From Siderastrea siderea (taxonomy: Eukaryota > Cnidaria > Anthozoa > Scleractinia > Rhizangiidae): DNA of 64,000 bases. This document shows positions 23,715 to 36,039 of the stretch, piece by piece. How positions within the stretch are numbered: the first letter of the stretch is position 1; the number at the start of each line of letters is the position of its first letter. A program made the translations under genes and the position numbers. The stretch spans positions 44,672,533 to 44,736,532 of the forward strand of contig OZ034967.1 of assembly GCA_964030785.1 (NCBI GenBank). The letters are read 5' to 3'. The notes beneath the pieces are model-generated. The model ran no database searches and had not been told where the DNA came from. It was given only the letters and a program-made list of their open reading frames with translations.

Positions 23715-25398
23715 CAATTTTATACTCGTGGAAATGGTAACAACCAATTATTACTAGTGAAAAATGGATTCCCCTCGAAATAGGTAATACTTGAAATAGT
23801 TTATTACCTAAAGCTTAACTTATTCAAGGGCGGATCTTGGAAATTGCAATATGGGGGTCCAAACGAAAACCCAAAAGTTGATGAACGATGTCTCAGAAGA
23901 AGTAAATTTAAAATTCTGTTCTTAACAACGCGCTTCCACCCACAACCAATAAACATCTAACGCCATGATAACATTAATTCTGGTTTATTGTGCCGTAGTA
24001 GGCCGTTAAAACACGGCTTAATAAATGCATGCCGTCTATACAACCTCCATTGGTCTCCATTCAATTGCCATCATCAATTCACAAAGACTGACCCAAATAC
24101 AAGTACATAGGAACTGAGAAGATGAGAAAAAACTGAAGAATTGAATGCGTATCTCTGGGAGATACTCAACGGTCAGGAAAAACCTGCCAAAAAACCAGGT
24201 GGGGAAAAAATGCAGGAAACCTGAGCAGGAAAACAAACAAAACAAATAAAAGCTAAATATAAATAAATATATACACTGAGGCAAAAACGCCTTACAAAGC
24301 TGGTTAACATAAAAAGTTCAGAAACAACTAAAATAAAAGTTCCGCCAACAAATTTGAAACGTCTGATGTTGAACAGTGTAACGACCGAGAACTTACTTGC
24401 ATACTAAAGAACGCTCTACTTATACATAGTCAAAAACCTCACACGCATAAATTTACTACATGCACATATAGATGCTTAAATTCATCGCATAACATTACAC
24501 CTTATACAAAAAGCTAAAACAATATCGAACAGAAATCAATTCTCTTCTAATGCTACGCAACCGAAGATAATTTTCAACAAGTGATATGATTTTCTGGCAG
24601 GCTTGATCCAGTGATCTACGCACTTTTCGTTCTGTTTTGTTGTTGTAAAAGTTATGGATTTGATTTTTTCAAAAACAAAGACAAGGACATTTTTGAAAGA
24701 CGGGTGAGGGGGTCAGACCCTCTGGATCCTCCTCCTAGAACGACCGCTGTGTTTTGCTTGACTTATCCCTCCCCCGACCATTCTGCTTCTGTTTTTATTG
24801 TCATTCATAGGCACACTTGCATCTTATCTGTTCTTTACGCTTTAAAAGAACAAGACTCGTGCAGTTTGTTTCTATATACAATGACTTAATATTTATTTAA
24901 TAACCTGCGTGATATGTACATTAATTCGAAGGCCCTTTTATAGTAAAAGCTCTTTTGTTATACACCATTATAAAAGCGCATAAAAATGTTACATCAAATA
25001 TGTAATGTTTTGTGGCCTTTTCACTGAGTACACTCCAAATGTTTTAAACAGAAAACTCTTAAAATACTGCAAATTAATTTAAAGAATTCATTTATATTGG
25101 AATTAAATTTTTTAGCACTGCCAAAGTGCTAAAAAATTCGTTATCAGAGCAGCTGAACTTAAGTGTTAAAACCGTCAGTGTCACGTTGCTACACGAGTTT
25201 CCGCTGACATGCTGGTGATGTAGTCATTTTCAACTCCAGGCTTTGTCTCCGTGTGGGAAAACTAGGAAAATATGTAGGAAAAAGAAAATTAATTTTCATG
25301 AAGGACTTAAGACATTCATTGTACACAAATAAAGCAGGTAAAAGCAATGAAATTGTTCTTGAAAAGTATTCAGCATATTACGTCCGCCTGTTGACGGT
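23715..25398. other. Host flank right of the transposon, nothing recognised
   Basis: AT-rich sequence with only short frames lacking domains or paired splice signals. I see no gene or RNA here. Confidence 0.5.
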
Positions 25399-25460
25399 AA
25401 TCGAATCGAACCCACGAACCTTCATACACCAGTCATGCTCTAACCACTGAGGTCACTGAG
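25399..25460 (-). repeat. tRNA-derived sequence (SINE or tRNA pseudogene fragment)
   Basis: The minus strand reads CTCAGTGGTTAGAGCATGAC, an A-box/D-arm-like stretch, then a short arm and GGTTCGTGGGTTCGATTC, a B-box/T-arm. The anticodon stem pairs poorly and no acceptor stem closes, so it is not a functional tRNA as written. Such sequences are typical heads of tRNA-derived SINEs. Confidence 0.5.
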
Positions 25461-25564
25461 CAGTATTTTGTGGCGAGCTACACGTCATATTTACGGTACA
25501 TTGTGAGAAGTGTGGTATTTTTTGTATCAACATACATAAACGAAAACTTAGAAGTATTGCTTAC

Positions 25565-27165
25565 CATGGAAAGTTGAACCTTTAATTGTTCGGTTTCTAA
25601 AAGGGTCTCGCCAGCGAGACTATTATTTAGGAGTCTGGTCACAACTTTCATGGTGGATGCATTGCAAGGCGGGAGGATGAAAGTGATTTTCTCCGGCAAT
25701 CGCATCTCATCAATCTTTATTCTTTCAACCTGCAGAATAATTTGCAAGTTGTGAAACAAGCAATAACGCTTAATAGTAGGACGTAAAATTCAATATTTTT
25801 CATACTTTTTTGCCACCATTTTTATTTTTTCCAATCTCAAACTGTCAAGAAGGGTTAAAAAAAATACTGGGATCTGCACCTCAAACCTTGCAAAACGTGA
25901 CGTTCAGCTCAGAAATAAGATAGATTTAAGTGACCATACATCTTGGACAAACTCCGAACGTTCTTCAGAATAAATCTTTATTTTCCATACTTTTTAGGTA
26001 TGGAAAACCAGGTTTTCAGATTTCTATACTTTTCCACACTTATCAAGGCTTTGTACGAACACCGAAACATAATCAATTTCAAACAGTTATCGTATCTGAG
26101 CAATAATAACAGTGGACGTGTGATAATCAAGCACCAATTTCTCAGGGAGAGGGTTTATTCGACCAACCAATTTAACCAAATCAATTTCCTCATCTTTATT
26201 TAGAAACCAGGAATGAATGCCGACTAATATCTGAACCGCTAGCTCCTACCACCAAACAACATCCTGCCTCCAACCTCCCCTTTGTCAACTTTTGAATAAC
26301 TTACATTGTCTTTTAATTGACTCACTTCGGATTTCGGTTTTTCGTCCACAAAGTCAAGTTAAAAAAGTAGACGTATTACCGTCTTCACGGCTTGGAAATC
26401 TCCCACTTCCAATTTGGCAACAAGAATGTCTGTTGCTTGTGACTTTTTCCAGCAGAATTTTTCAGAGTGTACTCTTAACATGCCCAGTTTGACTTTCTCT
26501 TCCTGAGGGAAAAACAAAATAATATTAAATACTGTGATGTCAATTAACCAGCATTTAATGTCCAACTAATTAAAGGGCCAGATAATCAGAATGTCAAGTT
26601 ATAGCTTGTGCTTACACGGATTTCTCCGATGTGTTTTTCGAAAACGCATTAACACATTATAGTAAGCTACTTTATTCTGGAATTCCATACCATGAGTGTC
26701 AATTGGACAAATATTTGTAGAACAAGAAAACTGTGATACTAAATTCGAATAACTGCTTTTGGCATGTAACCATGCAAGCATTGCCCCTGATGTAGGAGAA
26801 ATTAAAGAAATGCCTTGGTCAAATAGCTGGTGGCCATAAGCAGATTGATGGAGATTGCACGTTTTGACATTTTCGGTCAATTTCGAAGTCCAACGGATTT
26901 CTTTTCATTGGGTTCTATAAGTTGAACACTTGTGCTTTCAACCAGGGAAATTATTAGGAAAATCATTTTAATGCTATAATACCTGTAAAAAGGCTGATCT
27001 GTTGGTTCTCACCGCCCTTGTTATGTACAGGAAAAGCTGCTTGTGAGATTCGTGGTCATCATGACACTCTGGTTGCGCGAAGCTGAAAATATCGATGATA
27101 TATTTTTCATCTTCGCAGCAGTCTGTATACTTTCTTTGTTTAACGAAAGAAACGTAATCGGACAT
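25565..27165 (-). CDS. Three-exon host gene fragment, unknown protein
   Basis: Three exons follow each other leftward, each bounded by AG and GT and each a whole number of codons. They are 26983-27165 (61 codons, starting at ATG 27165, MSDYVSFVKQRKYTDCCED), 26380-26502 (41 codons) and 25565-25729 (55 codons). The consistent phase 0 at all junctions supports a real gene. The encoded 157 residues are charged and mostly helical, with no domain that I recognise. A further exon within 26599-26880 (a 93-codon open frame) is possible. The gene must continue below 25565, but I find no next exon; the transposon inserted only 1.9 kb away could have disrupted it. Confidence 0.5.
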
Positions 27166-27389
27166 GATTCTGGATGAAGAAACAATTACAAAAAATTTGT
27201 CACTGGAAAATATCAACATTAAGGTTTTTGTAGATTGTAGGATTTGAACGTTACTAAACCAGTTTAGCTTAAACCACAGAGAAGAAGTTTAAAGTCTGCT
27301 AACTGTGATAGCTACGTATAATTGCAAGGTGGATTGGAGAATTTTAATCGAGACATTCAGTGGTCCATATATGATCTCATATAGATGTA

Positions 27390-27840
27390 TACTCCACTCA
27401 CCATACCTATGAGTTAATGTGAATAGGCCAGACCACAGCACTGTAGAATACCTTGACCATATTTCTTTTTGAACAGTAATGTGGGATCCTTAACGTCCCA
27501 TACCAGTTTAGTACAAATAGGTGTAGGCAACCAGGCCAATGGCTTAAAATAGACATGGCAGCATGATTGCAGAACAGTACCGGAGACCTGTTACCGTGTC
27601 ACTTAAATTGTTAGTTTTAATTGGGTCGTTATGTGTATGAAATTAATCTTAGCTTTACTGCTATTTACACTTTCAAGGACGATGTTAATTAGCCTATTTT
27701 TAAAATGAGAATGATCTACATCTAAACATCACAATTTCTCCAAGTTTAAAATGGCGGTGATATTTTGAACACTGAGAAGACAGTCCATACAATGTTCCTG
27801 GGAATGTCCTTAAATCTCATCTGATTTTGCAGCACCAGAA
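27390..27840 (+). repeat. Diverged direct repeat, copy 1
   Basis: Landmarks shared with copy 2 (28150-28650) in the same order are GTGAATAG-CCA-GACCACA, CTTTAACGTCCCATACCAG, TTATGTGTA followed by AATCTTAG, and GTTTC/TCCTGGGAATG. It is probably a duplicated dispersed repeat. Confidence 0.5.
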
Positions 27841-28149
27841 TATATCCATTCCGAGGAGAGGGAGGCTCCCAAAACCAACATATTGTTAAGAGGAAAATTG
27901 GAAGCTTAACTGGAATTTCCAAGGAGGAGGAGTGGTGGTGGGGGGGGGGGGGGTATAGACACCAGTCACCAGTTTGCACAAACACATTATCAAACTTTGT
28001 CAACCTGAAACAATTGTTGCACTTGCACTTTATAACAAAGCACCACGAATACTTGGTAGTTTTAAAGAGGAGCCATACGGTGAATACTGATATAGTTACG
28101 TTAGGTGCGTTTAAGTGATTTAAGAGCTAATTCCAACACCCATAGTGAC

Positions 28150-28650
28150 TCACATCTACCCTACCCAACCAATGAGTAATGTGAATAGCCAAGACCACAA
28201 TACCGAGGACTACCTGTCCTCCTGGTTGTGTGGGTTCTTTAACGTCCCATACCAGCTTAGTATGACTTGGCCAACGCTTAACGCCATGGCCCAGCGACGC
28301 GATCATCTGAACCGAGACAAGCTGTGAGACAAGCCCAGCCAGCATGATCGTAACCACGTAAAACTGTAAAATAACACCCGCTACACGTAGGATACGTTAG
28401 ATTAAAAGTCGATAAATTGGTTAATTATGTGTACAAAGAATAATCTTAGGTTGAATTTACCGTTGGCAATTGTGTTTTCTTTACCTCTACGGTATGTGCG
28501 CTCTACTTGGCAGCAAATGTCGTCACTGTCACTATCGTTCCCAGGGCCTTACCCGCGTTGAAAACGGCGATGCTATGGTAGTTTAAACGCGGAGAAGAAA
28601 GCTTTTATAATGTTTCCGGGAATGCTCTTGAATCACATTTACCACTAAAA
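28150..28650 (+). repeat. Diverged direct repeat, copy 2
   Basis: This is the partner of 27390-27840, with the same ordered landmarks and many substitutions and indels. Confidence 0.5.
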
Positions 28651-31013
28651 CTTTGTCAACACAAATGACAAAGCTGTAGATAGATACTGCGTGACTATTC
28701 TAAACATGAAGTGGACAGGAATTACATATTTTTCTATGCCGTACATATGTGTTTCTAAGAAAGAATAATTTCTGTTGCTATAATAAAACCTTATTCAGTT
28801 CCAGTTGCAAAAGGCTACTTCCCTTTGGGTATGGATTAAATTGCGATTACAAAGCAACTTTTACCTTCTATTCCTGGTTGTCTAAGTATGACCTAAAACT
28901 TACTATTCTAATCTTGGACACAATTTTCAAATAACAGCATAAACTAACTGTGACAGTCGCAAAACTCAAAATAAACAGAATAAACTCGAGTGATTAAAAA
29001 ATTCCTGTCGAAAACGATACAATCAACTTTATTTGGTTCCCTGGAGGGGCTCTCCATACCTAATTTACAAAATATATACATATAAATATCAAAATACAAA
29101 ATGAAATAGGCTAACTACACGTAAATTTGAAATATACAATACGCCGGCATCAGTTAGTTGCTTAGCACGCATCATTTTCCCTGCTGGTCTGCTACACTAG
29201 TACTGTTATTTATCAGTAGATTAACGGTAAGGAGATACCTAGAACTTGTGTCGTTTTCTTTACACTCAATAAGACATCTAGAAAAATTTACATAAATACG
29301 TGAATGTATCAACTTAACCACACGGTCAACAAAAGATGTTTACATCGACTACAGCGACGAATGAAGTTTGTTAACCGAAAAGCAAGCATCACTGAAATCC
29401 TTAGTATGAAAATTGTTTTGTACTTTTAAGGAATCTTTACCCTTCACGGTTTTTTTTTTCAGTGGCACTCTGGAATATTTGGATTCTTCGTTTGTAACAA
29501 CGATTATAATACTTGGCAAAATATCAAAATGAAAACTCGGTGCTGTAAGTGATCTTTCTTGACCAATTGATTTTATCTTTTAAAATTTAATATTGGTATA
29601 AATACCTTGTTTTGACTCTAGCAACCAGAAGAACGTAAAGCAGCGAAGTAGATATATGCACCAATTCAAACTATTCAAGGTCCCCTCGGTCGCCTCAGTT
29701 GTGTTTTCAACCGAAACAGATCGACAAGTTCTCCATAATCTTAGATTATTTTTATGATCTCCATCTTTGTGCTAATTAAACAATGCGTACGCTTATGATA
29801 ATTATTCACAAAACGCACTGTTTCGAATGTCAAAATTTCGCTGCGTTGTGGGGAAAACAATGCGAAGAAAAAAAAAAACTGTAGTTTCTTTTTCTGACTA
29901 TTTCTTTCGCGTTGAGGTAATTAGGGGATTCCCCGACCATTGAATTTAAACTGCACAGTGGAGCGTGCTCACTTAACCCCACTAAAACAATGCTCTTTTG
30001 ATGAAGCACTATGCGGGATGAATGAACGCTCTCAGAAATAAAGATTCTTACAGTCGCTAAAGACAATGTTTCGTGACCGGCATCTAAATTGTGCGAGGAT
30101 AAAAATAATTTTCACTTCACCAGTTGACCACAGTCTGAAGATCATTGAAGGGTGCCCTTTGTTCTTGACGAGGAAAGTAAAAGATTATCGATTATTTCCA
30201 TTATCTTTATCACTATATTTTTATTTCAGGGCTTAAGTTTATTATGAGCTGTCACGAGAATGCAATTTCCGTGACTGTAACGGATCTCGTGATGGGTTGC
30301 CGAGAAAATGCCCTTGGAACAACAAAGGCTTCGAAAGTTGTTAATCTCCTCCACACGTCAGGGGATTCCCCGGAGTCCATGGTTAATCAGCATCTTTGCT
30401 TGCGACAGCGTTTTCAGTTTAGGAGGGAAAAATCCTTGGTTACACCGACAAAATTAAAACCTACTGAAGGCTGAGTTCCTGTGTATGTATTACAGAAGTT
30501 GTTTTCTACTTCTTGGAAGGATGGAGGGGTAATAACTGGTTTTCACTTTCGAAGACGAAGACCTGAACTGTATTCCAAATGCTTCATTTACAACGGACCA
30601 GATCATTTAAGACCGTTCTGTTTAACAAATGTCGAAATGATGTTCATGCAAGTATTTTTCTATATTTTTTGTCGTACTATTTGTCACTGATGTACCTTTT
30701 CTCTTCAGCACTTAAAAATTACAAATCGCCAAAGCAATCTCAAGATTAATGTCAAAATAACACAAAAGGCCGGCAGTGTGGAATGTGCAACGGTATCAAA
30801 ATTTTGAGATGCGGGAAAAAACCCCGTCAATACTTCGTACCTTCTATTGGTCATAACATTAAAATACCACTATTTCCTTCCAAGTAAGTTACATTTGATA
30901 ACAATGATCTGAATGCATGGATCATAGAAAGGGAAACTGACCTAAATTGGTGATGTAATCATTATCCGGGAAATATATCTAAATAATGGTGACGCGTCGG
31001 TGAATCATGTACG

Positions 31014-31021
31014 TATAAAAG
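31014..31021 (+). promoter_or_regulatory. TATA box of duplicated gene A
   Basis: GTATAAAAGAG lies about 80 bp before ATG 31097. The equivalent GTATAAAAGG is at 37518-37527 in copy B. Confidence 0.55.
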
Positions 31022-31096
31022 AGCAACAAGAACTCGTTTCTACACAGCACGTAAGAACATTGCCGCGTCATAGTGCTGTCACTCCGCGGAGTTAAA

Positions 31097-34000
31097 ATGA
31101 GCGGTAAGTATTGAAATTTTACGAAATATGAATTTCTTGGTTAAAACAATTTTCCACGCCGCCTGTACAAAGTGATTTTCAGAGGAGACATGGAAAGCGG
31201 ATTAATCGCTTGACATTTTCTTTGGGAAACTGGTATTTAACATTTTGTGGCCGCGTCAGCAGTCAGGTCTTGGCGAGTTAAAAATTTGGAGTTTTCAATA
31301 AACTGGATTTTATTGACGCAAATCGAAATTTTCCTCGAATGCGTTCATTTTTGAAAAACTAATTTTTTCTCAACTGAATGGAAAATAAGGCTATTGTACA
31401 TTCAAAGTTATCAATTTGTTTCCATGTCTTTCTTAAATTGTTACCATGTCTTTACTTTCTTGTGGATCTACTTTTCGGCGACAACCATGTAAGCTATGTT
31501 ATTGCTATTTTCTGCGAGGTAAACCGTCCAAAAGTTAGGTGCTTTTCAATCAAATTCGCTTTAAGCTAAGAAAATAAGATCAACTATCATGGAAGTTTTT
31601 TTATATATATTTTCGTTGCACGAAATTATCAGATCGAGCATTTACCTCCAGTTTCTAAGGCTACCCAGAGTATTATTGTGTCTGTATCGTAGTAACTCAT
31701 GAGTTTTGCACTTTGTGTAGTATTATCAGTCCTAAAAAGGAATGTTCTCGTTGACACTGGCTATATCTTTCCACAACCTGAGCGGAAGTCATGTTCAGCC
31801 CTTAAATATACTTGACCGTTCTCCTCAATAGCCTTCGTATACTTCGTATGGTGCAAATTAAGAGAATTTGTCTAAACGTCAAAGCATTTTATCTTTGGTG
31901 ATCATTTCCTGCATTTTCATGACCTGTATGTCTGATCATTTTATTGTAAGGAGAAGTTGGAAGGAGAGGTTAGATAAAAGTCACTGGTGGGGCTTAAAAG
32001 GTCCCGAACTTTAACAACCTGGCCTGGTGAAATTTAACGTACGACCCACTAAGCTTCCGCTAATTTTTCTTGTAAAACATACAAAACGATCTTCTGCTAT
32101 TGTTTTCCTAGGACCTGAGATCGATGAAGACCATGAATCAAAAACCTTTCAGGTCAGCGGCTGTTACAAAATCTTCTCAGGTACCTCCCGCCCTTCCGCT
32201 ACTGTGATCGAACACTGCTGTTTGATGACATTAGGTAACAAATGGGACATCGTTATCAAATGCCAACCAATTAGACTGAGTCACAACAGAGGACGCTCTC
32301 AACAGAAAGGCTGCTGGAGAAGCGTAAAGGAGGTTTTCCCTGATGCTAAAGTACAACAGAAACATAACGACATCGAAGTGACTCTTCCCTCCCTGCAGGA
32401 GGACATTGAGATCGCAGCTTTTGGAAGACCAGGAAGAGATGACCAGAAACGAATGCAAATGGCGATCTTTGGCAGACATCCAACACAAGGACGAGACTGG
32501 AAGATTTGGGTTTATATTGTAGATGACACGACAACAACTTATAAGGTACCGCATCACTACATTCTTCTTAGGTCCCACTAGAAACGGTCCTCCGAGCTTT
32601 CCATGCTATTTTTATCCGAGGATTTGCCCCATTCCAGCTCTGGAGACACACTACGACACATTTAATCATCCTTGTTTTGAAACCCCGTCTTCTTAAGACG
32701 CTTAATCGTCTTGGTCCAATGTAGCGCGTAAGCTTGATAAAACTGTCCTGGAAACTTTCATAGCTGGACCGAAGGTGTACCTGTTGTCCTATTTTAGACT
32801 AGTATAAGAATACGATAACTATTATACAAATATTATACCGTTGTCATTTTATCAAACAAAATAGCTTAAATGTCTTGTTCATTAAACAAGGGTTACAGCC
32901 ATGTTACGTAAAGAAAATACTCCCTCCAAACTGGCAAGGTTGATCCATTCATGTCTACCTATATGATTCTGATATCACAGTTTTGTTATTGACAAAACAG
33001 CAGGTTTGCCAGAAAGAAGAAGAAACAGGACACAAGTTACTAGCACCACTGGCTGGGATGTTTATATCCAACATCAATGAAGATATCAAAATTGAGTTCA
33101 ACGCTGTAGAGACTGGATGGAAGATCAAAGGAAGCAAAGTGAAAGTATGTGGAAACATTATGTTTCAGTTGACGGAAACGACATCGTCAGAAAATCATAG
33201 AACTTAAAAAATTCGTGGGCTGTGTGCCACGTAAATCAAGTTAATTTGAAGAGGATAAAGATAAAGTTGAAAATGACATGATAAAGTTGAAGTGCCGACG
33301 AGATTTTTATAGCTTAGTCCATTGAGAAAGGGTGATGTGTTACGATAGGGGTGTGAACTACATCAAGACATATGAGGGGTTGAAAGAAAAGTAAAATGTA
33401 ACTCAAGTTATTCCACTGTAACCCATTCATATAAGTATGTTTTCACCAGTTTGCGATCCTTAATTTGTCAGACTATCGAATCAAAAGACGAGTGGAACTT
33501 AACTGAAAACTCTAAAGACTTTCCTCGCTGCTTTTTCGAAATCAGTCACGTGGATAAAACAAAGCAGTCGTTCTGCTGTGGAACCCAACCGGAATTTTTT
33601 TAGCAAAATGCTTAAAATATAATTTTCTGCTTTCTTAGTGTTTAGAGCTTTGTAAAGGCGTATTTGTGTGAGCTAATACAGACTGATCTGTTCGGTGTCT
33701 TTAGCTAAAATTTAGGCCACAGAAGGTTTTAGAAAACAGAATTCTATCCGCCGAATTTCCGAGCTGCTGATGGCTCAACGAAAATGTTAGCTGACCTTAT
33801 TTTGCACTCTAAACGATATATTTGTCCCTCCGAAAGCAGTACGAACTAATAAGCGCTCTTGTTTCGAAAGTCCGAGGTGATGGTTTGCCAAAGAAATCTC
33901 TAGCTTTCACTGCAATTGAATCCAAATATCTCAGGCGATGTTGGGCCTTCCGAACAGATATTCCCCGAAACGAACAGTTGACTGCCCCTGTAACAACCTC

Positions 34001-35227
34001 GCATGACGAAGACACGGCGAGCGCAGAAATTGTGTCATATTTTGAAAGAGTAAGTACATAAGTTATGAGCAATGAGAGTTCCGAGTGCCATCAGATTTCC
34101 GTATTCGGAGTAGACGACGATAAGTGTTTTCCGATATGATGGTAAGTGGAATTCATGGAAATAATCAAACGTAAAGAGCACTTTTGATTCAATGAGAACT
34201 GAAATACGCTAAAATCGTCACATCCAAAGGCACGCGGGTTAAGACCAAGAACAACTGGAAAAAGCAATCGCGATCAAACTGCGTTAGACATAACTATTAA
34301 AAAGATGCCTATAACAAACAAGTTTATTTCTTTCTTCTCTTGCAGGGGAGGGGTCGAGAAAACATCCAACCTGTGAAGATTTTACAGAAACCAAACAAAC
34401 CTTGGCAGTTTTACTTTTCAAAAGGTAAGATTAAAAACACAAATCAATAAAATTATTCTTGTGAATTACCGAGAGGTCAAAATGGTTCATTTGTTTGTTT
34501 CGCTAAAGAAAAAGGACTGCAAAATAAAGACCCTTATATCGTTGTCGTACACTTATTTAAATAACTGGGCATGGTGAGAATAATCATTATTTGACATTTT
34601 TTAAGAATTTAATAAAACTCCATTACACTGTCTGGTTCTTGGAGTGTCCGATCCCAATGTCAAAGAGTTCAGTCCCGTCTCAAACAGGGATGATATCTTG
34701 ACTCGCACCTGGAATCGACGTCTGTTTGTTATATGCCTTTGTTTTCTTTAAGTACATGGAGGCCTTATCTTAACGAAAAGAGATCCATTTCATCTCCCAG
34801 ATAGACTAATTAATCCAATCGTGACGTGGTTTCAGCGATTAAGAAAAAACCCTGGAATTATTAAAAAGAGTCAGGGAAAAAGAATTCTCACTACTGACTG
34901 CTAATAGCCCCCATTCAGAGGGTTGGGGATCAGTGTTAACATCAAAGAAACTAAACTTCTCAACTTTCAACGCCCCTTTGAACCAACAATTGTCTGATAA
35001 CGAGTGTCAGCTTGATTTATGATTTATTCATACCTATATAGCATCAAGCAAATTAAGGTTTTAGGTGACTCAATCTCTCTCTTTGTTTCATTTTGTCAAC
35101 AGGAGCAATCCTTGATCACCAGCTAAATTTCACGACAAGGAAGGCTGTACCAGAACCCCAAAACAATTTTAAACAGAACTTCCACTGCTATTGCAATTTG
35201 ACGTTAAATTTTGGAGATAAAGCCTAA
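31097..35227 (+). CDS. Duplicated host gene, copy A (six exons or more)
   Basis: Exons by splice signals are: 31097-31103 (ATGAGCG), 32112-32545, 33001-33144, 33472-33582 continuing after an insertion as about 33992-34049, 34345-34424, and 35103-35227 ending TAA. Phases agree at each junction outside the insertion. The protein has a cysteine-bearing N-terminal region (SGCYKIF ... EHCCLM), then DWKIWVYIVDDT, GHKLLAPLAGMF and FPRCFFEISHVD. The later half is reminiscent of UPA-type domains of death-domain adaptor proteins, but this is weak and by eye. About 400 bp (33583-33991) interrupt exon 4 relative to copy B and bring a stop (33601), so this copy may be broken or use a different splice. Confidence 0.6.
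33583..33991 (+). other. Insertion in exon 4 of copy A
   Basis: Copy B reads directly from TGTGGA to the ACAACCTCGCATGACG block, whereas copy A has about 409 bp between them. The insert ends with an open stretch (SALVSKVRGDGLPKKSLAF and following) in frame with the downstream half of the exon, so it may be exonised or be part of another gene. No terminal repeats are evident. Confidence 0.5.
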
Positions 35228-35990
35228 CTTGCAATTCTTCAAGCTAGCAAGTGGACAAAAAGTCTCAATGTGTCGAAAGTTTCGACATGAATACCACCCA
35301 TTTGCGCATTTGGATTTCCCGCTTGCTGCCATTTTGAATTTTTGTTTCGTCATACGGTTGCCCATATTGCTGTATACAATAGTGGCAGCTGTATGGCGTC
35401 CTAAAAATTCAAAATAGCAGCGCGCTGGAAATTTAAAACCGAAAAAAGGTGATATTCGTTTCCAACTTTTTGGTACACTAAAACTTTCTTTCCACTTGTT
35501 AACTGAAATATTTGAACTTTAAACTTCATTTCCAACAATTCATCGTCAAGTTGTTGTAACAGTGGCGGTTACCAGAAGTTTACTAGCACTACCAATAACC
35601 AATGCAAAGAATTGTTTTTAAAGCCAATAATACAAGTTTCGATACCTCTAAGCATTTGTTGCTTAACAACTGTTGTAAAATCTTGACCATGAAATACCAT
35701 GAAAAACATTTTTTTTTTAATTTTTAAGTCCACATTTTGAGTGTTGTTCCGTAGATTAAAACTACAATAGCCAATCTCTGTTCCGTTCAACAAGCTTCAA
35801 CATGTACACTAGCTCACCCCGATGTTCAATTTTACGGTAGCGAAGGTGGAACGTTCTCGAAACGTCGGTCAGGTTACCAGGGTACCACTGAAAATCACTG
35901 TTTGTGACGTGGGCCCCCTGTCATTGAAGCTTCAAAAGTAAGAGCACGCAATTTTTAATTTCTGTAAGTCTGACACACTTCAATTGTGGT

Positions 35991-36039
35991 AATTATGAGG
36001 AAATAGTTAGATGCTGTATCGTTATCTTCAGGCTGAATA
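35991..36039. other. Junction between the duplicated units
   Basis: This short AT-rich stretch separates units A and B. No repeat or gene is recognised that would explain the duplication breakpoint. Confidence 0.3.

Larger units (their letters stand above)
27166..29279. other. Intergenic host DNA with an old tandem duplication
   Basis: No gene is recognised. It contains two diverged direct copies of a segment of about 450 bp (see 27390 and 28150), and a run of about 14 G at 27940-27953. Confidence 0.45.
29280..35990 (+). repeat. Tandem segmental duplication, unit A
   Basis: This unit matches 36040-41430 in order along its length: a TTTACATAAATACGTGAATG block, the gene promoter, all exons of the gene, and the terminal GGAACGTTCTCGAAACGTCG / TTTGTGACGTGGG block. 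Divergence is high in introns and low in exons, so selection has acted on both genes or on gene conversion tracts. Confidence 0.75.

Noticed and set aside
26599..26880. Extra exon of the unknown leftward host gene
   Set aside because: The frame is open for 93 codons but lacks clear acceptor and donor sites; kept only as a possibility in that gene's entry.
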